In this document: positions 46,590 through 55,300 of the stretch, piece by piece | Numbering within the stretch: the stretch's first letter is position 1 | How the letters are laid out: every line of letters starts with the position of its first letter | Assembly (NCBI GenBank): GCA_029233985.1 | Contig: JARGOK010000001.1 | Coordinates: forward strand, 151,740 to 215,739 | From: Candidatus Altimarinota bacterium | Lineage (GTDB): Bacteria; Patescibacteriota; Gracilibacteria; JAUYGZ01 | Direction of reading: 5' to 3' | DNA length: 64,000 nucleotides | The notes under the pieces: model-generated | Told to the model about the DNA's origin: nothing | Seen by the model: the letters and a program-made list of their open reading frames with translations, nothing else | The model's database searches: none | Made by a program: the position numbers and the translations under genes

Positions 46590-47489
46590 ATGTCAGACAA
46601 TTTAAAAATAGAACGTGACCAGATTGATAAGGTCGATCAGCATGTTTTGGAACTCCTCGCTGAGCGACAAACCCATGTGAAAAAGATTGGAGAGATCAAA
46701 CAGGAGGAGGGGTTGAATGTGTATGATCCGAAACGAGAACTCAATGCTCGAACAAAACGCAAGCACTCAGCCAAAAGCCTGGGGCTTGATCCGCTGCGAA
46801 CAGAAGTGATATTCGAGCAAATTGTTCTTCTCGCACGTGATACCCAAAGTCGCGAGGAAGGGAGTAATAGTTCTCTTTTTAAGGGATTAGGGGTCCAGGG
46901 GCGTGACCTCCGAGTCGGCGTTATGGGAGGGATTGGGAGCTTTTCAGAAGCAGCTGCACTGCAGCACTTGGGATCTCAGGAAATTCACAATTATGAACTT
47001 CAATATCCTATTTCTTCTGAGAATGTGTTGAAGGATTTGAATGCCGGTAAAATTGACTTGGGGATTTTCCCAATTGAAAACTCAACAGCTGGAATGGTCA
47101 CGGAGAGTATTCGAGCAGCGAGTCAGTATACCTTTGATATCATTGATATTTTTGATTTTGATGTGGAGCATTGCTTGATAGTACTACCTGGTGTGAAGAA
47201 AAAAAATATCACTAAGGTGATGTCTCACCCTCAAGCCTTGAAACAATGCAAAGGCTACCTGAAACAAGACTTGCCGAATGCGGAACTCATCGAAGGAACT
47301 GATACTGCAGAAGGTGCAAGGATCTTGGAACAGACTCCAGAAGAAACAGGATTGGCGGTCATTGCGTCGAAAAGATGTGCAGAGCTGTATCACTTGGAAG
47401 TCCTGGAAGAAGGGATTCAGGATCTCGAGGTGAATTATACGCGGTTTATTGCTGCTACGAATGGAGATCTGAATGCCATCTCCAAGTAG
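46590..47489 (+). CDS. pheA: bifunctional chorismate mutase / prephenate dehydratase
   Basis: Converts chorismate to phenylpyruvate for phenylalanine. The N-terminal AroQ-type mutase (about 1-88) has ERDQIDKVDQHVLELLAER and VYDPKRE. The prephenate dehydratase domain follows (LRVGVMGGIGSFSEAAAL, then IFPIENSTAGMVTES, and VMSHPQALKQC) through about 292. The C-terminus is short: there is no clear ACT domain, so feedback control by Phe may be absent here and replaced by the attenuator. The two domains are joined by an in-frame family A repeat (46860-46901). The frame is open from 46503; the 29 extra residues do not match the family, so I chose 46590. Confidence 0.93.
   Translation: MSDNLKIERDQIDKVDQHVLELLAERQTHVKKIGEIKQEEGLNVYDPKRELNARTKRKHSAKSLGLDPLRTEVIFEQIVLLARDTQSREEGSNSSLFKGLGVQGRDLRVGVMGGIGSFSEAAALQHLGSQEIHNYELQYPISSENVLKDLNAGKIDLGIFPIENSTAGMVTESIRAASQYTFDIIDIFDFDVEHCLIVLPGVKKKNITKVMSHPQALKQCKGYLKQDLPNAELIEGTDTAEGARILEQTPEETGLAVIASKRCAELYHLEVLEEGIQDLEVNYTRFIAATNGDLNAISK
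46860..46901. repeat. palindromic element (family A) forming the PheA domain linker
   Basis: GGGAGTAATAGTTCTC then TTTTTAAGGGATTAGGGGTC is a reverse-oriented family A copy. It is translated as about 14 linker residues (EGSNSSLFKGLGVQG) between the mutase and dehydratase domains, a site where insertion would be tolerated. Confidence 0.75.
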
Positions 47490-47506
47490 CACCTCACATC
47501 CGAATG

Positions 47507-47530
47507 ACACGAATATGTGGACATTCGTGT
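47507..47530 (+). promoter_or_regulatory. hairpin between pheA and tyrA
   Basis: ACACGAAT (47507-47514) and ATTCGTGT (47523-47530) form a perfect 8-bp stem with an 8-base loop in the 75-bp gap. No T run follows. It may separate pheA and tyrA expression, or protect a processed end. Confidence 0.4.
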
Positions 47531-47564
47531 GATTCGAATCGATATTTGTTTCTAACCTAAACAT

Positions 47565-48410
47565 ATGAACACACCAACTATATCCATCATCGGAGGCGAA
47601 GGAAAAATGGGAAAAGCCTTTGCAGACTTGTTTGAAGCCCGAGGTATTGATGTCCTCGTGGCTGACTTGAACACAAAACTCACCCCCGAGCAGGCAGCTA
47701 AAAAAGGCGATATCGTTATTTTTTCTGTACCCATCTCAAAAACTGTGGCGGTGATCAAAGAACTTGCCCCATCGGTAAAGAAGAGTAGTTTGGTTGCTGA
47801 TATTACTTCTATAAAATGCCCAGCGATTGAAGCGATGATTCAGCACGCCCCTGAGAGCTGTGAGGTGCATGGCTTTCATCCCATGTCGGGACCTGGGGGA
47901 ATCACCGACTTGAAGAAGACTGTGGTAGTGTCATGCCCTGTACGATCTGGGAAGTGGAGCGAATGGATGCTAAAATTTTTCACAGAAGAAGAAGCCATCA
48001 TAAAGGAAACAACTGCTGAAGAACATGACAAGATGATGAGTATTGTCCAAGGAATAACACATATTTCTTCCATTGCTACTGCTATGGCTCTCAAAGAACT
48101 GGGGATCAATGTCGAAGACACCTTGGAGTTTTCTAGTCCAGTGTACAAGCTCCGCTTGGATATGATTGGGCGTGTCCTCAGCCAGAGTCCACAGCTCTAT
48201 GCTGAAATCGCCGTAGAAAATCCGCTCAACAAGAAAACAATCACTGCGTATCATGATGCTCTGAAGAAATTATTAAAATGTATTCAGAAAAAAGATGAGT
48301 CGTCGTTTATACAGTCTTTTGAGCAGGCTGCAGATCACCTCGGTGATTTCAAAGAAGAAGCCTATCAAAAGACGAGTGAGTTGATTCAACGGAGCAAGGA
48401 CCTCTTGTAA
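47565..48410 (+). CDS. tyrA: prephenate dehydrogenase
   Basis: Converts prephenate to hydroxyphenylpyruvate for tyrosine. The N-terminal NAD(P) domain has SIIGGEGKMGKAFADLF and VADLNTK. The catalytic part has GFHPMSGPGG and a helical dimer domain with VQGITHISSIATAMALKELG. Length 281 matches stand-alone TyrA; there is no fused mutase or ACT domain. It lies 75 bp after pheA and 97 bp before aroF, and the three probably form one transcript controlled by the Phe attenuator. Confidence 0.92.
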   Translation: MNTPTISIIGGEGKMGKAFADLFEARGIDVLVADLNTKLTPEQAAKKGDIVIFSVPISKTVAVIKELAPSVKKSSLVADITSIKCPAIEAMIQHAPESCEVHGFHPMSGPGGITDLKKTVVVSCPVRSGKWSEWMLKFFTEEEAIIKETTAEEHDKMMSIVQGITHISSIATAMALKELGINVEDTLEFSSPVYKLRLDMIGRVLSQSPQLYAEIAVENPLNKKTITAYHDALKKLLKCIQKKDESSFIQSFEQAADHLGDFKEEAYQKTSELIQRSKDLL

Positions 48411-48423
48411 CTCTCACCCTTCC

Positions 48424-48460
48424 AGACCCCCGGCCCCTTAAAAGGGGAGACACACCCCTC
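48424..48460. repeat. palindromic element (family A), tyrA-aroF gap
   Basis: AGACCCCCGGCCCC then TTAAAAGGGGAGACACACCCC; a near-consensus intergenic copy containing the full palindrome CCCCTTAAAAGGGG. Confidence 0.8.
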
Positions 48461-48507
48461 AATATCATCCATATCCTTCATATTTTACATATCTTAACTA
48501 AACTCCC

Positions 48508-49521
48508 ATGATTATCTGTATGAAACAAGGCGCTCCAAGAACGCAGGCAGACCACGTTATTAAAGCCGTCGAAGACGCTGGACTAGAACCTGCACCGCTC
48601 TTTGGAACCGAGCGAACTGTTATAGCCGTGCTCGGTGATGAACGGGAACTCGATATGAAAAAATTTAAGGCAATGGAAGGAGTTGAAAATGTGATGCCTG
48701 TTCTTCGCCCATATCAGCTCGTCTCTCGTGAATCTCACCAAGGCGATACCATCGTTGATTTTGGAAATGGAGTAAAAATTGGAGGGAAGGAGGATATAGC
48801 TATTATGGCGGGCCCTTGCTCTGTTGAAACTGAAGAGCTGATCATGGATGTGGCTGAACATGTGAAGCAAAAAGGAGCTCAGTTTCTCCGTGGAGGAGCC
48901 TTCAAACCTCGCACTGGCCCGTATTCCTTTCAAGGACATGGTGAAGAAGCCCTAAAGTGGATGAAGAAAGCAGGAGAAAAGACGGGATTGAAAGTGGTGA
49001 CTGAAGTGCTCGATACTCAGCATGTGGATATGATGTATGACTACATCGATATGTATCAGGTAGGAGCCCGAAATATGCAAAATTTTGAGCTCTTGAAAGC
49101 TCTAGGGAGAAAAGACAAGCCCGTTCTGTTGAAAAGGGGAATGAGCGCAAAGTTTAATGAGTTTCTTCTCGCTGCAGAATACATTGCCAAGGAAGGGAAC
49201 TCGAAGATTGTTTTGTGTGAAAGAGGGATTCGAACTTTTTGTGGGTACTCTCGAAACACGATCGATATCAATGTGATTCCTTGGGTAAAAAAGATGTCTC
49301 ATCTGCCAATTATTCTAGACCCGAGCCATGGAACAGGATCATACGAAATGGTCCAACCTATCGCTATGGCAGGAGTAGCAGCAGGTGCTGATGGGATCAT
49401 GATGGAAGTCCATCCACGACCTGAGCAGGCTTGGTCTGATGGTGATCAGTCGATCAAATACGATACGCTGGACACCGTGCTAGATGGGATACATAAGATC
49501 GCTGAGGTGGTGCGGAAATAG
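48508..49521 (+). CDS. aroF: DAHP synthase (type I-beta)
   Basis: Condenses phosphoenolpyruvate with erythrose 4-phosphate, the first step of the shikimate pathway. The N-terminal about 75 residues form a ferredoxin-like regulatory domain ([20 protein letters not shown]), as in Thermotoga-type enzymes. The barrel then shows [40 protein letters not shown] and [10 protein letters not shown]. Length 337 fits. The regulatory domain usually senses Tyr or Phe, so flow may be controlled here as well as by attenuation of the operon. Other shikimate genes are not in the window. Confidence 0.95.
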   Translation: MIICMKQGAPRTQADHVIKAVEDAGLEPAPLFGTERTVIAVLGDERELDMKKFKAMEGVENVMPVLRPYQLVSRESHQGDTIVDFGNGVKIGGKEDIAIMAGPCSVETEELIMDVAEHVKQKGAQFLRGGAFKPRTGPYSFQGHGEEALKWMKKAGEKTGLKVVTEVLDTQHVDMMYDYIDMYQVGARNMQNFELLKALGRKDKPVLLKRGMSAKFNEFLLAAEYIAKEGNSKIVLCERGIRTFCGYSRNTIDINVIPWVKKMSHLPIILDPSHGTGSYEMVQPIAMAGVAAGADGIMMEVHPRPEQAWSDGDQSIKYDTLDTVLDGIHKIAEVVRK

Positions 49522-49810
49522 AATAATATAGAAAAAGGGAACCATTGGTAGCTCCATGTCTCTGACTGGAGCCGGAAGGTGGTGTGCTCGAGCCAGAGAC
49601 GCAGGGCTAGCACTCAGGCACTCCCAAGCTAAATTTACGTCCTGTTGAAAAATATTCTTCGCCTCTCTGAATAATAAGTGTTGAGAAGCTAGGGTTCTCT
49701 CCCAACAAGATCCATATCCCGCTATCCTAGCTATTTCTCATTTAAAATACTGCATGATAACCTGGTGACGTTCTCATTCCTGAGAACTCACTAGGTTTAT
49801 TGGATTTATT
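49522..49810 (+). other. structured intergenic region with three stem-loops
   Basis: No open frame. A first imperfect palindrome has GTCTCTG/CAGAGAC arms (about 49559-49603). A second pairs AGCTAGG with CCTAGCT (about 49688-49730). The third (49759-49797) pairs AACCTGGTGA with TCACTAGGTT and GTTCTCA with TGAGAAC around loop TTCC, a 17-bp stem with one bulge, ending 13 bases before the next ATG. The first two may be repeat remnants; the third is strong enough to act as a translational or transcriptional control hairpin. Confidence 0.5.
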
Positions 49811-51379
49811 ATGAAATCGATCAAGACAAAGGTCATCTGGATGCTCGCACTGCTTGTTTCAATAGCGTTGCTGATTGTTGGAGCGTTATTGATATGGATT
49901 AATACCGCTGATATGCAGCAAGAGATTTATCTCGATGGACTGACCTATGCAGAGCTAACAAACGATACTATCGTGACTTCCTATGAACAGTTTTACGAGA
50001 CACGAAATTTTTTGCAATACCGAAAAGACGTAAATCCAATCCTGACTCAGAATATTGATGTAGAAGCTCTAGAAGTGGTCGGGAAATCAGGTGACCTATT
50101 GTATGACTCTCGCCTAGAGCAAGATGTCCAATACGAAGGTGAACTTCGAAAAAACACCTATGGTCTCGAGAGAGTTCGGAGTCTCAAGCCTTCCTTGGTG
50201 TTTTCAAATGGTCGTGTCGTCTTTGCCAGAAAAGATGCCGAAAATCAATGGCGTGCGGTAACGGATGATGATGAGCTCATTGTATTCCCAAATGGACAGG
50301 TCAAAAATATCATTTTTCCTCATAACAACTTTCGTCACAATGTGGTCTATTCTCTGACATATGATGCGCTTTGGGATCGGATTACGATGATGATTGTTAC
50401 CATTATTGCTTCGATTTTGGGAAGCATTATTTTAGCGACTCTCATCGGATATTATTTCGCTGGAAAACTTGTGCGACCGGTTCAACAGCTGGAAAGAGGG
50501 GTCGAGAAGATTGCGAAGGGGGCTTTTGGTTCTCAGATCCCAGTAACGACTGAGGATGAAATTGGAGCATTAACGGTGAATTTCAATAATATGAGCAAAA
50601 CTCTCAAGAAAAATACTAAAGAGCTTTTGATCAAGGAAAAACTGACTCAAGAACTCGAATTTGCCAAAGATATTCAGCAAAATATGCTTCCTGACAAGGC
50701 TCCAAAAATTAAAGGGCTCGATGTGGCTGGATCCCTGACTCCTGCAACTCAAATTGGAGGTGATATTTATGATTTTTTGGAAACGAAGTCTGGCGACCCG
50801 ATGATGTTTATCGCGGATGTTACTGGGCACGGAGTCCCAGCTGGTTTAGTGGCTTCGATAACGCATTCTAGTCTCTATAGTTTTAGTGAGATTTATGAAA
50901 GCACTGCGGATATTTTTAAGGCGATGAATAAGGTCGTCCACACAAAAACAAATACCAATATGTTTGCTACGGCTCTCCTAGCAAAATGGGACCGGAAGAC
51001 ACAGAGCCTCAAGTACAGCAATGCAGGACATGAAGAGATGCTCTACTACAATGCCCAATCTCAGAATCTTTCACTGGTAGAACGCGGAGGAATGGCATTG
51101 GGGATGACCCCTAATATCGATAAATTGATTGAAGAAAAAGAACAGCAGCTCTCCTCCGGAGATGTGATCATCATGTATACAGATGGAATCCCAGAAGCCT
51201 GGAGGACGAAGAAAGAAAACCTTGGAATGGACGCCTTTATGAAAATGGCACAAGATGCCATTGCAAAAAATAAGCATTCAGAAGGAATTCGAAAAGGAAT
51301 TATTAAACGCCTTACTCGCTACCGGGAAAAGTACCCTCAGCAGGATGATATTACGATTGTGGTGATAATGAAGAAGTAG
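49811..51379 (+). CDS. RsbU/SpoIIE-like membrane protein phosphatase with HAMP domain
   Basis: 522 residues. A helix at about 8-30 and another at about 185-212 flank an extracellular sensor domain of about 155 residues. HAMP follows (LVRPVQQLERGVEKIAKG, to about 260), then a coiled linker and a PP2C/SpoIIE domain with EFAKDIQQNMLPD, GGDIYDFLE, MFIADVTGHGVPAGLVA, NAGHEEMLYY and MYTDGIPEA; the metal-binding aspartates are in place. It probably dephosphorylates an anti-sigma antagonist-type partner in reply to an external signal. A strong hairpin lies just before the ATG. Confidence 0.92.
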   Translation: MKSIKTKVIWMLALLVSIALLIVGALLIWINTADMQQEIYLDGLTYAELTNDTIVTSYEQFYETRNFLQYRKDVNPILTQNIDVEALEVVGKSGDLLYDSRLEQDVQYEGELRKNTYGLERVRSLKPSLVFSNGRVVFARKDAENQWRAVTDDDELIVFPNGQVKNIIFPHNNFRHNVVYSLTYDALWDRITMMIVTIIASILGSIILATLIGYYFAGKLVRPVQQLERGVEKIAKGAFGSQIPVTTEDEIGALTVNFNNMSKTLKKNTKELLIKEKLTQELEFAKDIQQNMLPDKAPKIKGLDVAGSLTPATQIGGDIYDFLETKSGDPMMFIADVTGHGVPAGLVASITHSSLYSFSEIYESTADIFKAMNKVVHTKTNTNMFATALLAKWDRKTQSLKYSNAGHEEMLYYNAQSQNLSLVERGGMALGMTPNIDKLIEEKEQQLSSGDVIIMYTDGIPEAWRTKKENLGMDAFMKMAQDAIAKNKHSEGIRKGIIKRLTRYREKYPQQDDITIVVIMKK

Positions 51380-51483
51380 ATGAAGGAGAGAAATAGGATT
51401 CCAAGAGTTTTAATAAAAAAGAGCTCTTTCTAAAGAAGGAACCATACACAAAAGTAAGATTAAAATTTTCGAGAGATTTTTCA

Positions 51484-52107
51484 TTATTGAATGGGGTTTA
51501 CTCCTTCAAGAATAGTTCTCAATGGTATACATTCACCCTCTTTAAATGCAGATGAAATTGAATAAATATAGTTATTCAACTCAAAAAGTATGGATTTTTC
51601 TAGGCCAAACTGAACGGTTTCCATCTGAAATGTATAGGCAGTAAAGCTCTCAAACTCATTAATTTTTTCAACTTGAAACTTCTTCAAATCAGCTCCGAAA
51701 GACTCCGTTTCATACTCTTTTTCAATTTTTTCCCATTCTACAATTGTCATCCCCTCCGTATCATCCTTTCTGTTCACCACCACTCTACAATCATCTTTGT
51801 AAATCAATATTCTCCCTTTTTCTACCTCTCTCGTCACAACCCTGAGTTCTGGATCTAGCTCAAGTTTGTATCCTTCTTCCTTTACTTCCACTACCTGTTT
51901 CCCCGATTGTTGGTCGGCGGTGACTTCTACTTGATCTTCTGGGAGTGATTTCATTCGAAATGGAGGCTCATCACCTAAAACAAGGTACTCTTCCTCAGCA
52001 ATTTCCGGTTCTATTGGTTCGAGAGAGTTATTTTGAAAATATTCATAGGAAATAAAACTAGCAAATACTATGATTAGCACCCCACTAATAACGATGATCT
52101 TCTTCAT
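51484..52107 (-). CDS. membrane-anchored hypothetical protein
   Basis: 207 residues with one N-terminal membrane helix (IIVISGVLIIVFASFISYEYF) then an exported, glutamate-rich domain (IEPEIAEEEYLVLGDEPPF) and two cysteines (Cys near DDCRVVV and EGECIPL). No family recognised. It converges with the phosphatase gene and is divergent from the Nudix gene. Confidence 0.65.
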   Translation of the reverse strand: MKKIIVISGVLIIVFASFISYEYFQNNSLEPIEPEIAEEEYLVLGDEPPFRMKSLPEDQVEVTADQQSGKQVVEVKEEGYKLELDPELRVVTREVEKGRILIYKDDCRVVVNRKDDTEGMTIVEWEKIEKEYETESFGADLKKFQVEKINEFESFTAYTFQMETVQFGLEKSILFELNNYIYSISSAFKEGECIPLRTILEGVNPIQ

Positions 52108-52240
52108 ACATAATTTTATAAGGGTTGTAAAATGTAATGCTTCCAGCTTATCACTTTGAGAGTTTCATAGACAGCTTCCTTTCCCTTGCAAACCCTAGCA
52201 CTGGTCTTTATGCTGACTCTGCTCTTTAAAGAAACCTGCC

Positions 52241-52711
52241 ATGCGTTACCGACCGAATGTCTCTATGATTGTCTTTCGAAAGTCAGATGACAAGTTTTTG
52301 TTGGTCCACAAACCGCGCAAGAATCATGCTTGGCAGTTTCCACAGGGTGGTGTGGACCCCGGTGAAGATAATGAGGAAGCGGCACGACGAGAGCTTCAAG
52401 AAGAATTAGGAAATACGAAGTTTCGCATACTGGGAAAGAGCAACCATGTGTATTTTTATGAGTTCCCGATCGGCTACTCTCGAGATGGCATCTACAAAGG
52501 TCACAAACAAACCTATTTTGTCGTAGAATTTACGGGAGAAGAACATGAAATCACCCTCCACGAAGATGAACTAGATGACTATCGTTGGGTGCATGAAGCT
52601 GAAATCCCAGAATATATCGAATCTGATGAATATCTCGCAAAGCTCAAACTTGTTCTCCATGAATTTTTTAAAGGAAAAGTCCCTTCTCAATCTCTCTCTG
52701 AATCATCTTAA
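52241..52711 (+). CDS. Nudix hydrolase (RppH/Ap4A hydrolase-like)
   Basis: 156 residues. The Nudix box is complete, GX5EX7REUXEEXGU in GGVDPGEDNEEAARRELQEELG-like form (about residues 35-57). The lead MRYRPNVSMIVFRK and the QFPQGGVDPGE stretch resemble RppH, which removes pyrophosphate from mRNA 5' ends, and diadenosine polyphosphate hydrolases; which applies is not certain. The ftsA-like gene starts 6 bp downstream, so they are cotranscribed. Confidence 0.88.
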   Translation: MRYRPNVSMIVFRKSDDKFLLVHKPRKNHAWQFPQGGVDPGEDNEEAARRELQEELGNTKFRILGKSNHVYFYEFPIGYSRDGIYKGHKQTYFVVEFTGEEHEITLHEDELDDYRWVHEAEIPEYIESDEYLAKLKLVLHEFFKGKVPSQSLSESS

Positions 52712-52717
52712 ACGTCT

Positions 52718-53947
52718 ATGTTTCAAAGCGCTGAAAAAACAAATGTCCTCTGCCTAGATATTGGGACATCACGGATTACTGCTTGTATCTTTCAAGAAGT
52801 CAACCATGAGCTCCAACTGAAAGGAGTGAGTGTCGTACCACAAGCCCATGGAAGCCTCCACAATGGAGCTATTGTGAATATTTCTGAGACTATTGCTGCA
52901 GTACAAGAAGCGGTAAAACAGGCAGAAAATAAAGCAAAAATTTCTGCAAAAGATATGGTCATTGGACTTTCTGGTGAGCTTGCTAAAGGGATGACTGTAA
53001 AACTGACTTCTGTTCGTACAGAACCCGAACAAGAGATCAATCAACAAGAAATAAAATCACTCCTCCATGAACTCCAGTGGCAGGCTTTTGATACCATTCG
53101 AAGTAATATTTCTGAAGAATTAAGTATATCCGAGATTGAATTGAAGCTCGTGAATGCATCTGTAGTGAGTATCCAAGTCGATGGTGAACGGGTGACTGAT
53201 CCAATTGGCATGAAAGGAAAACAGATTCAGCTGGATATTTTCAACTGCTTTGCCCCAGTGCAGCACTTTGGGCAAATCCAAAATATTGCCGTAGAACTTC
53301 CTCTCCACGACCTCAAAGGCGTCTTTGTTCAAGGCTTTGCTGTTTGTCATTCACTTGCACTCAATGACGCCTTTGCTAATGCAGTCGTCATCGATATTGG
53401 AGCAGGAACAACAGATATTTGTATTATTTCTGAAGGAAAAATTCTGGGAAACCGCTCCTTCGCCCTAGCTGGAAACTCTATTACAAAAAGAATCGCCTAC
53501 GCGCTCTCCACGTCTTTTGGAGAGGCTGAACAAGTGAAGCTCAGCTATAGTAATGAAACCCTCGAAAGACGATCATCAATGATTATCCGTGAAGCGATTC
53601 ACGATGATATCGATATTTGGCTCTCCAGCTTGGAATTTAGCCTAAAAGAGCTTCCTCTTAAAAACCTTCCACACAACTTCCTCGTCTCTGGGAACGGAGC
53701 GAAGCTTCCGGAATTCAAAGCAGCACTGAAAGACCATCCTTGGGTTAATATGTTTCCGATGACGGGCTCTGTAGAGGTGAGAGACCTGGACTATAGTGAC
53801 CTGATCACAGGAGACTTCAATCCAGATCAATTTGACCCAGACTTTATCCCTTCTGTGGCTGTTGCAACGACAGCAAGCGATCTGCTCTACAACCATTCAA
53901 CACTGGATTCGATGCTGAGCACAATTATTGCGGACAAAGGAGTGTAG
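52718..53947 (+). CDS. FtsA-like cell division ATPase
   Basis: Actin-fold protein that would link FtsZ filaments to the membrane. The 409 residues show the phosphate-1 motif NVLCLDIGTSRITACIF, the 1C subdomain (about 90-180), phosphate-2 VVIDIGAGTTDICII, and the adenosine motif NFLVSGNGAKLPEF. A C-terminal amphipathic helix is not obvious. ftsZ is not in the window. PilM is the main alternative, but the family resemblance is closer to FtsA. Six bases after the Nudix gene. Confidence 0.83.
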   Translation: MFQSAEKTNVLCLDIGTSRITACIFQEVNHELQLKGVSVVPQAHGSLHNGAIVNISETIAAVQEAVKQAENKAKISAKDMVIGLSGELAKGMTVKLTSVRTEPEQEINQQEIKSLLHELQWQAFDTIRSNISEELSISEIELKLVNASVVSIQVDGERVTDPIGMKGKQIQLDIFNCFAPVQHFGQIQNIAVELPLHDLKGVFVQGFAVCHSLALNDAFANAVVIDIGAGTTDICIISEGKILGNRSFALAGNSITKRIAYALSTSFGEAEQVKLSYSNETLERRSSMIIREAIHDDIDIWLSSLEFSLKELPLKNLPHNFLVSGNGAKLPEFKAALKDHPWVNMFPMTGSVEVRDLDYSDLITGDFNPDQFDPDFIPSVAVATTASDLLYNHSTLDSMLSTIIADKGV

Positions 53948-53992
53948 ATAAGCAATGCGACCTAAACCGTAGACAAACACTGTTGTCAATAC

Positions 53993-54020
53993 TTGACAAA
54001 CATTATTTATTGTGTATAAT
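53993..54020 (+). promoter_or_regulatory. consensus promoter of the 363-residue unknown protein
   Basis: TTGACA (53993-53998), 16 bp, TATAAT (54015-54020): both boxes are perfect. The start codon follows 30 bp later. Confidence 0.8.
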
Positions 54021-54050
54021 TCAATAAATATACTATTTGTCAATACCCCT

Positions 54051-55142
54051 ATGACAACTCCACTCAAGACTTTCAAACAACAGATTAAACTCCTCAGAAC
54101 AACTGATAAAAGAGGATCTCTAAACCCAAATAATTCACATGGGTTTTCAAAAATGTGCTCTTTGCTGGACTCCAAAGAAGTCCGCATAACAGACTTGAAA
54201 GAAAAAATACGAGCTGATGTCATGAGTATGATCTTGAGAAGAATTGCTCTTCTCAACCCAGATGTCCTTAGTGACGCTCAAAAAAATGTCCTTCAGAATG
54301 CTCAAGGGTTTACAGATTATGAAGGAGAGGACATTGTTTTCGAAAATTTTCCAAACCTTGAGAGGAAATTCCTGCTTTTCCTGAGTACCTACCTCAATCA
54401 AAAGCTTTTTCTCAACTCTGAATTGCTCAGTATTCGATCTCCTGAAAACGGTGTTAGATTCGAGAGTACTGGGCTCGGGCTTACAAAACAAGGAAAGAAA
54501 ACCTTTCGCCTCTCATGGACAAATCTTGATGGAGAAAGGAAGAATGTGAACATAACTGCTGACACCAAAGACGGCAGCGTCACCTTTAGTGAAAGTGGAT
54601 CTGAACTGACGGCGGAAGAAAGACTCTTTCTCATAAGACTCATTGGGCGGACCAATAAACCTCATCCAGATGCATTCACAGATATCGATACAAAGGCTGT
54701 AAAGATCGCTAAACAGAAGATTTTGTATACTTTTAAAGGAAAACCTCAATCTGTGGACATGACGGGCCTCAATCTTTCAGATGAAATTCAAGGACAGGTC
54801 GATACGTTTCTTAAAAAAGAGATCATCAGTCCTGAACTCTCGCTCGCATATATGGGAGACTCAGATGTTGTGAATTTTAAAGACTCAGAGAATCAAGCGC
54901 TCGTTACAATACACAATGGGTTTGAATGTATTCTCTCTAAAAATGATGAAGGATGTCATCTTGGTTTTAGACCTGTAAACACAGATACGAAGCCCCGATA
55001 TGTCCGTCTTTCTGAGAATGATCAAGCAGAAGCTGAAGATCTCCTCAGAATAAAAAATGTCCGTTTTGTGAGTAAAAATCGGACAGATATGGATCTTGAT
55101 CGGTTTAGTGAAGAGGGCGAGTATTTCCCTAAAGTAGGGTAA
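54051..55142 (+). CDS. hypothetical protein, lineage-specific
   Basis: 363 residues from ATG at 54051; the longer frame from 54012 would start inside the -10 box and can be excluded. No membrane helix. N-terminal helices (TTPLKTFKQQIKLLRTTDK) precede a beta-rich core with FRLSWTNLDGERKNVNITAD and VTFSESGSELTAEE, and a second similar part near the C-terminus (ECILSKNDEGCHLGFRPV). No family recognised. The best promoter in the window drives it, so it may be abundant. Confidence 0.7.
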   Translation: MTTPLKTFKQQIKLLRTTDKRGSLNPNNSHGFSKMCSLLDSKEVRITDLKEKIRADVMSMILRRIALLNPDVLSDAQKNVLQNAQGFTDYEGEDIVFENFPNLERKFLLFLSTYLNQKLFLNSELLSIRSPENGVRFESTGLGLTKQGKKTFRLSWTNLDGERKNVNITADTKDGSVTFSESGSELTAEERLFLIRLIGRTNKPHPDAFTDIDTKAVKIAKQKILYTFKGKPQSVDMTGLNLSDEIQGQVDTFLKKEIISPELSLAYMGDSDVVNFKDSENQALVTIHNGFECILSKNDEGCHLGFRPVNTDTKPRYVRLSENDQAEAEDLLRIKNVRFVSKNRTDMDLDRFSEEGEYFPKVG

Positions 55143-55274
55143 GCAACATATCAATCTTTTGGAAATCATTTCAATGCTGAAGTTTTTGGGACTTCTGAAA
55201 AGAACGAGTTTGCCACCCTATGAATCTCTCAAGGTGTCTCTATCCGCAATGTCGGTGTTATTTCTCTTTTTTTG

Positions 55275-55283
55275 TGATAAAAT
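55275..55283 (+). promoter_or_regulatory. extended -10 promoter for mnmA
   Basis: TGATAAAAT fits TGn plus TAAAAT (55278-55283), 18 bp before the mnmA ATG. Confidence 0.45.
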
Positions 55284-55300
55284 GGAAGCTCATCTATACT

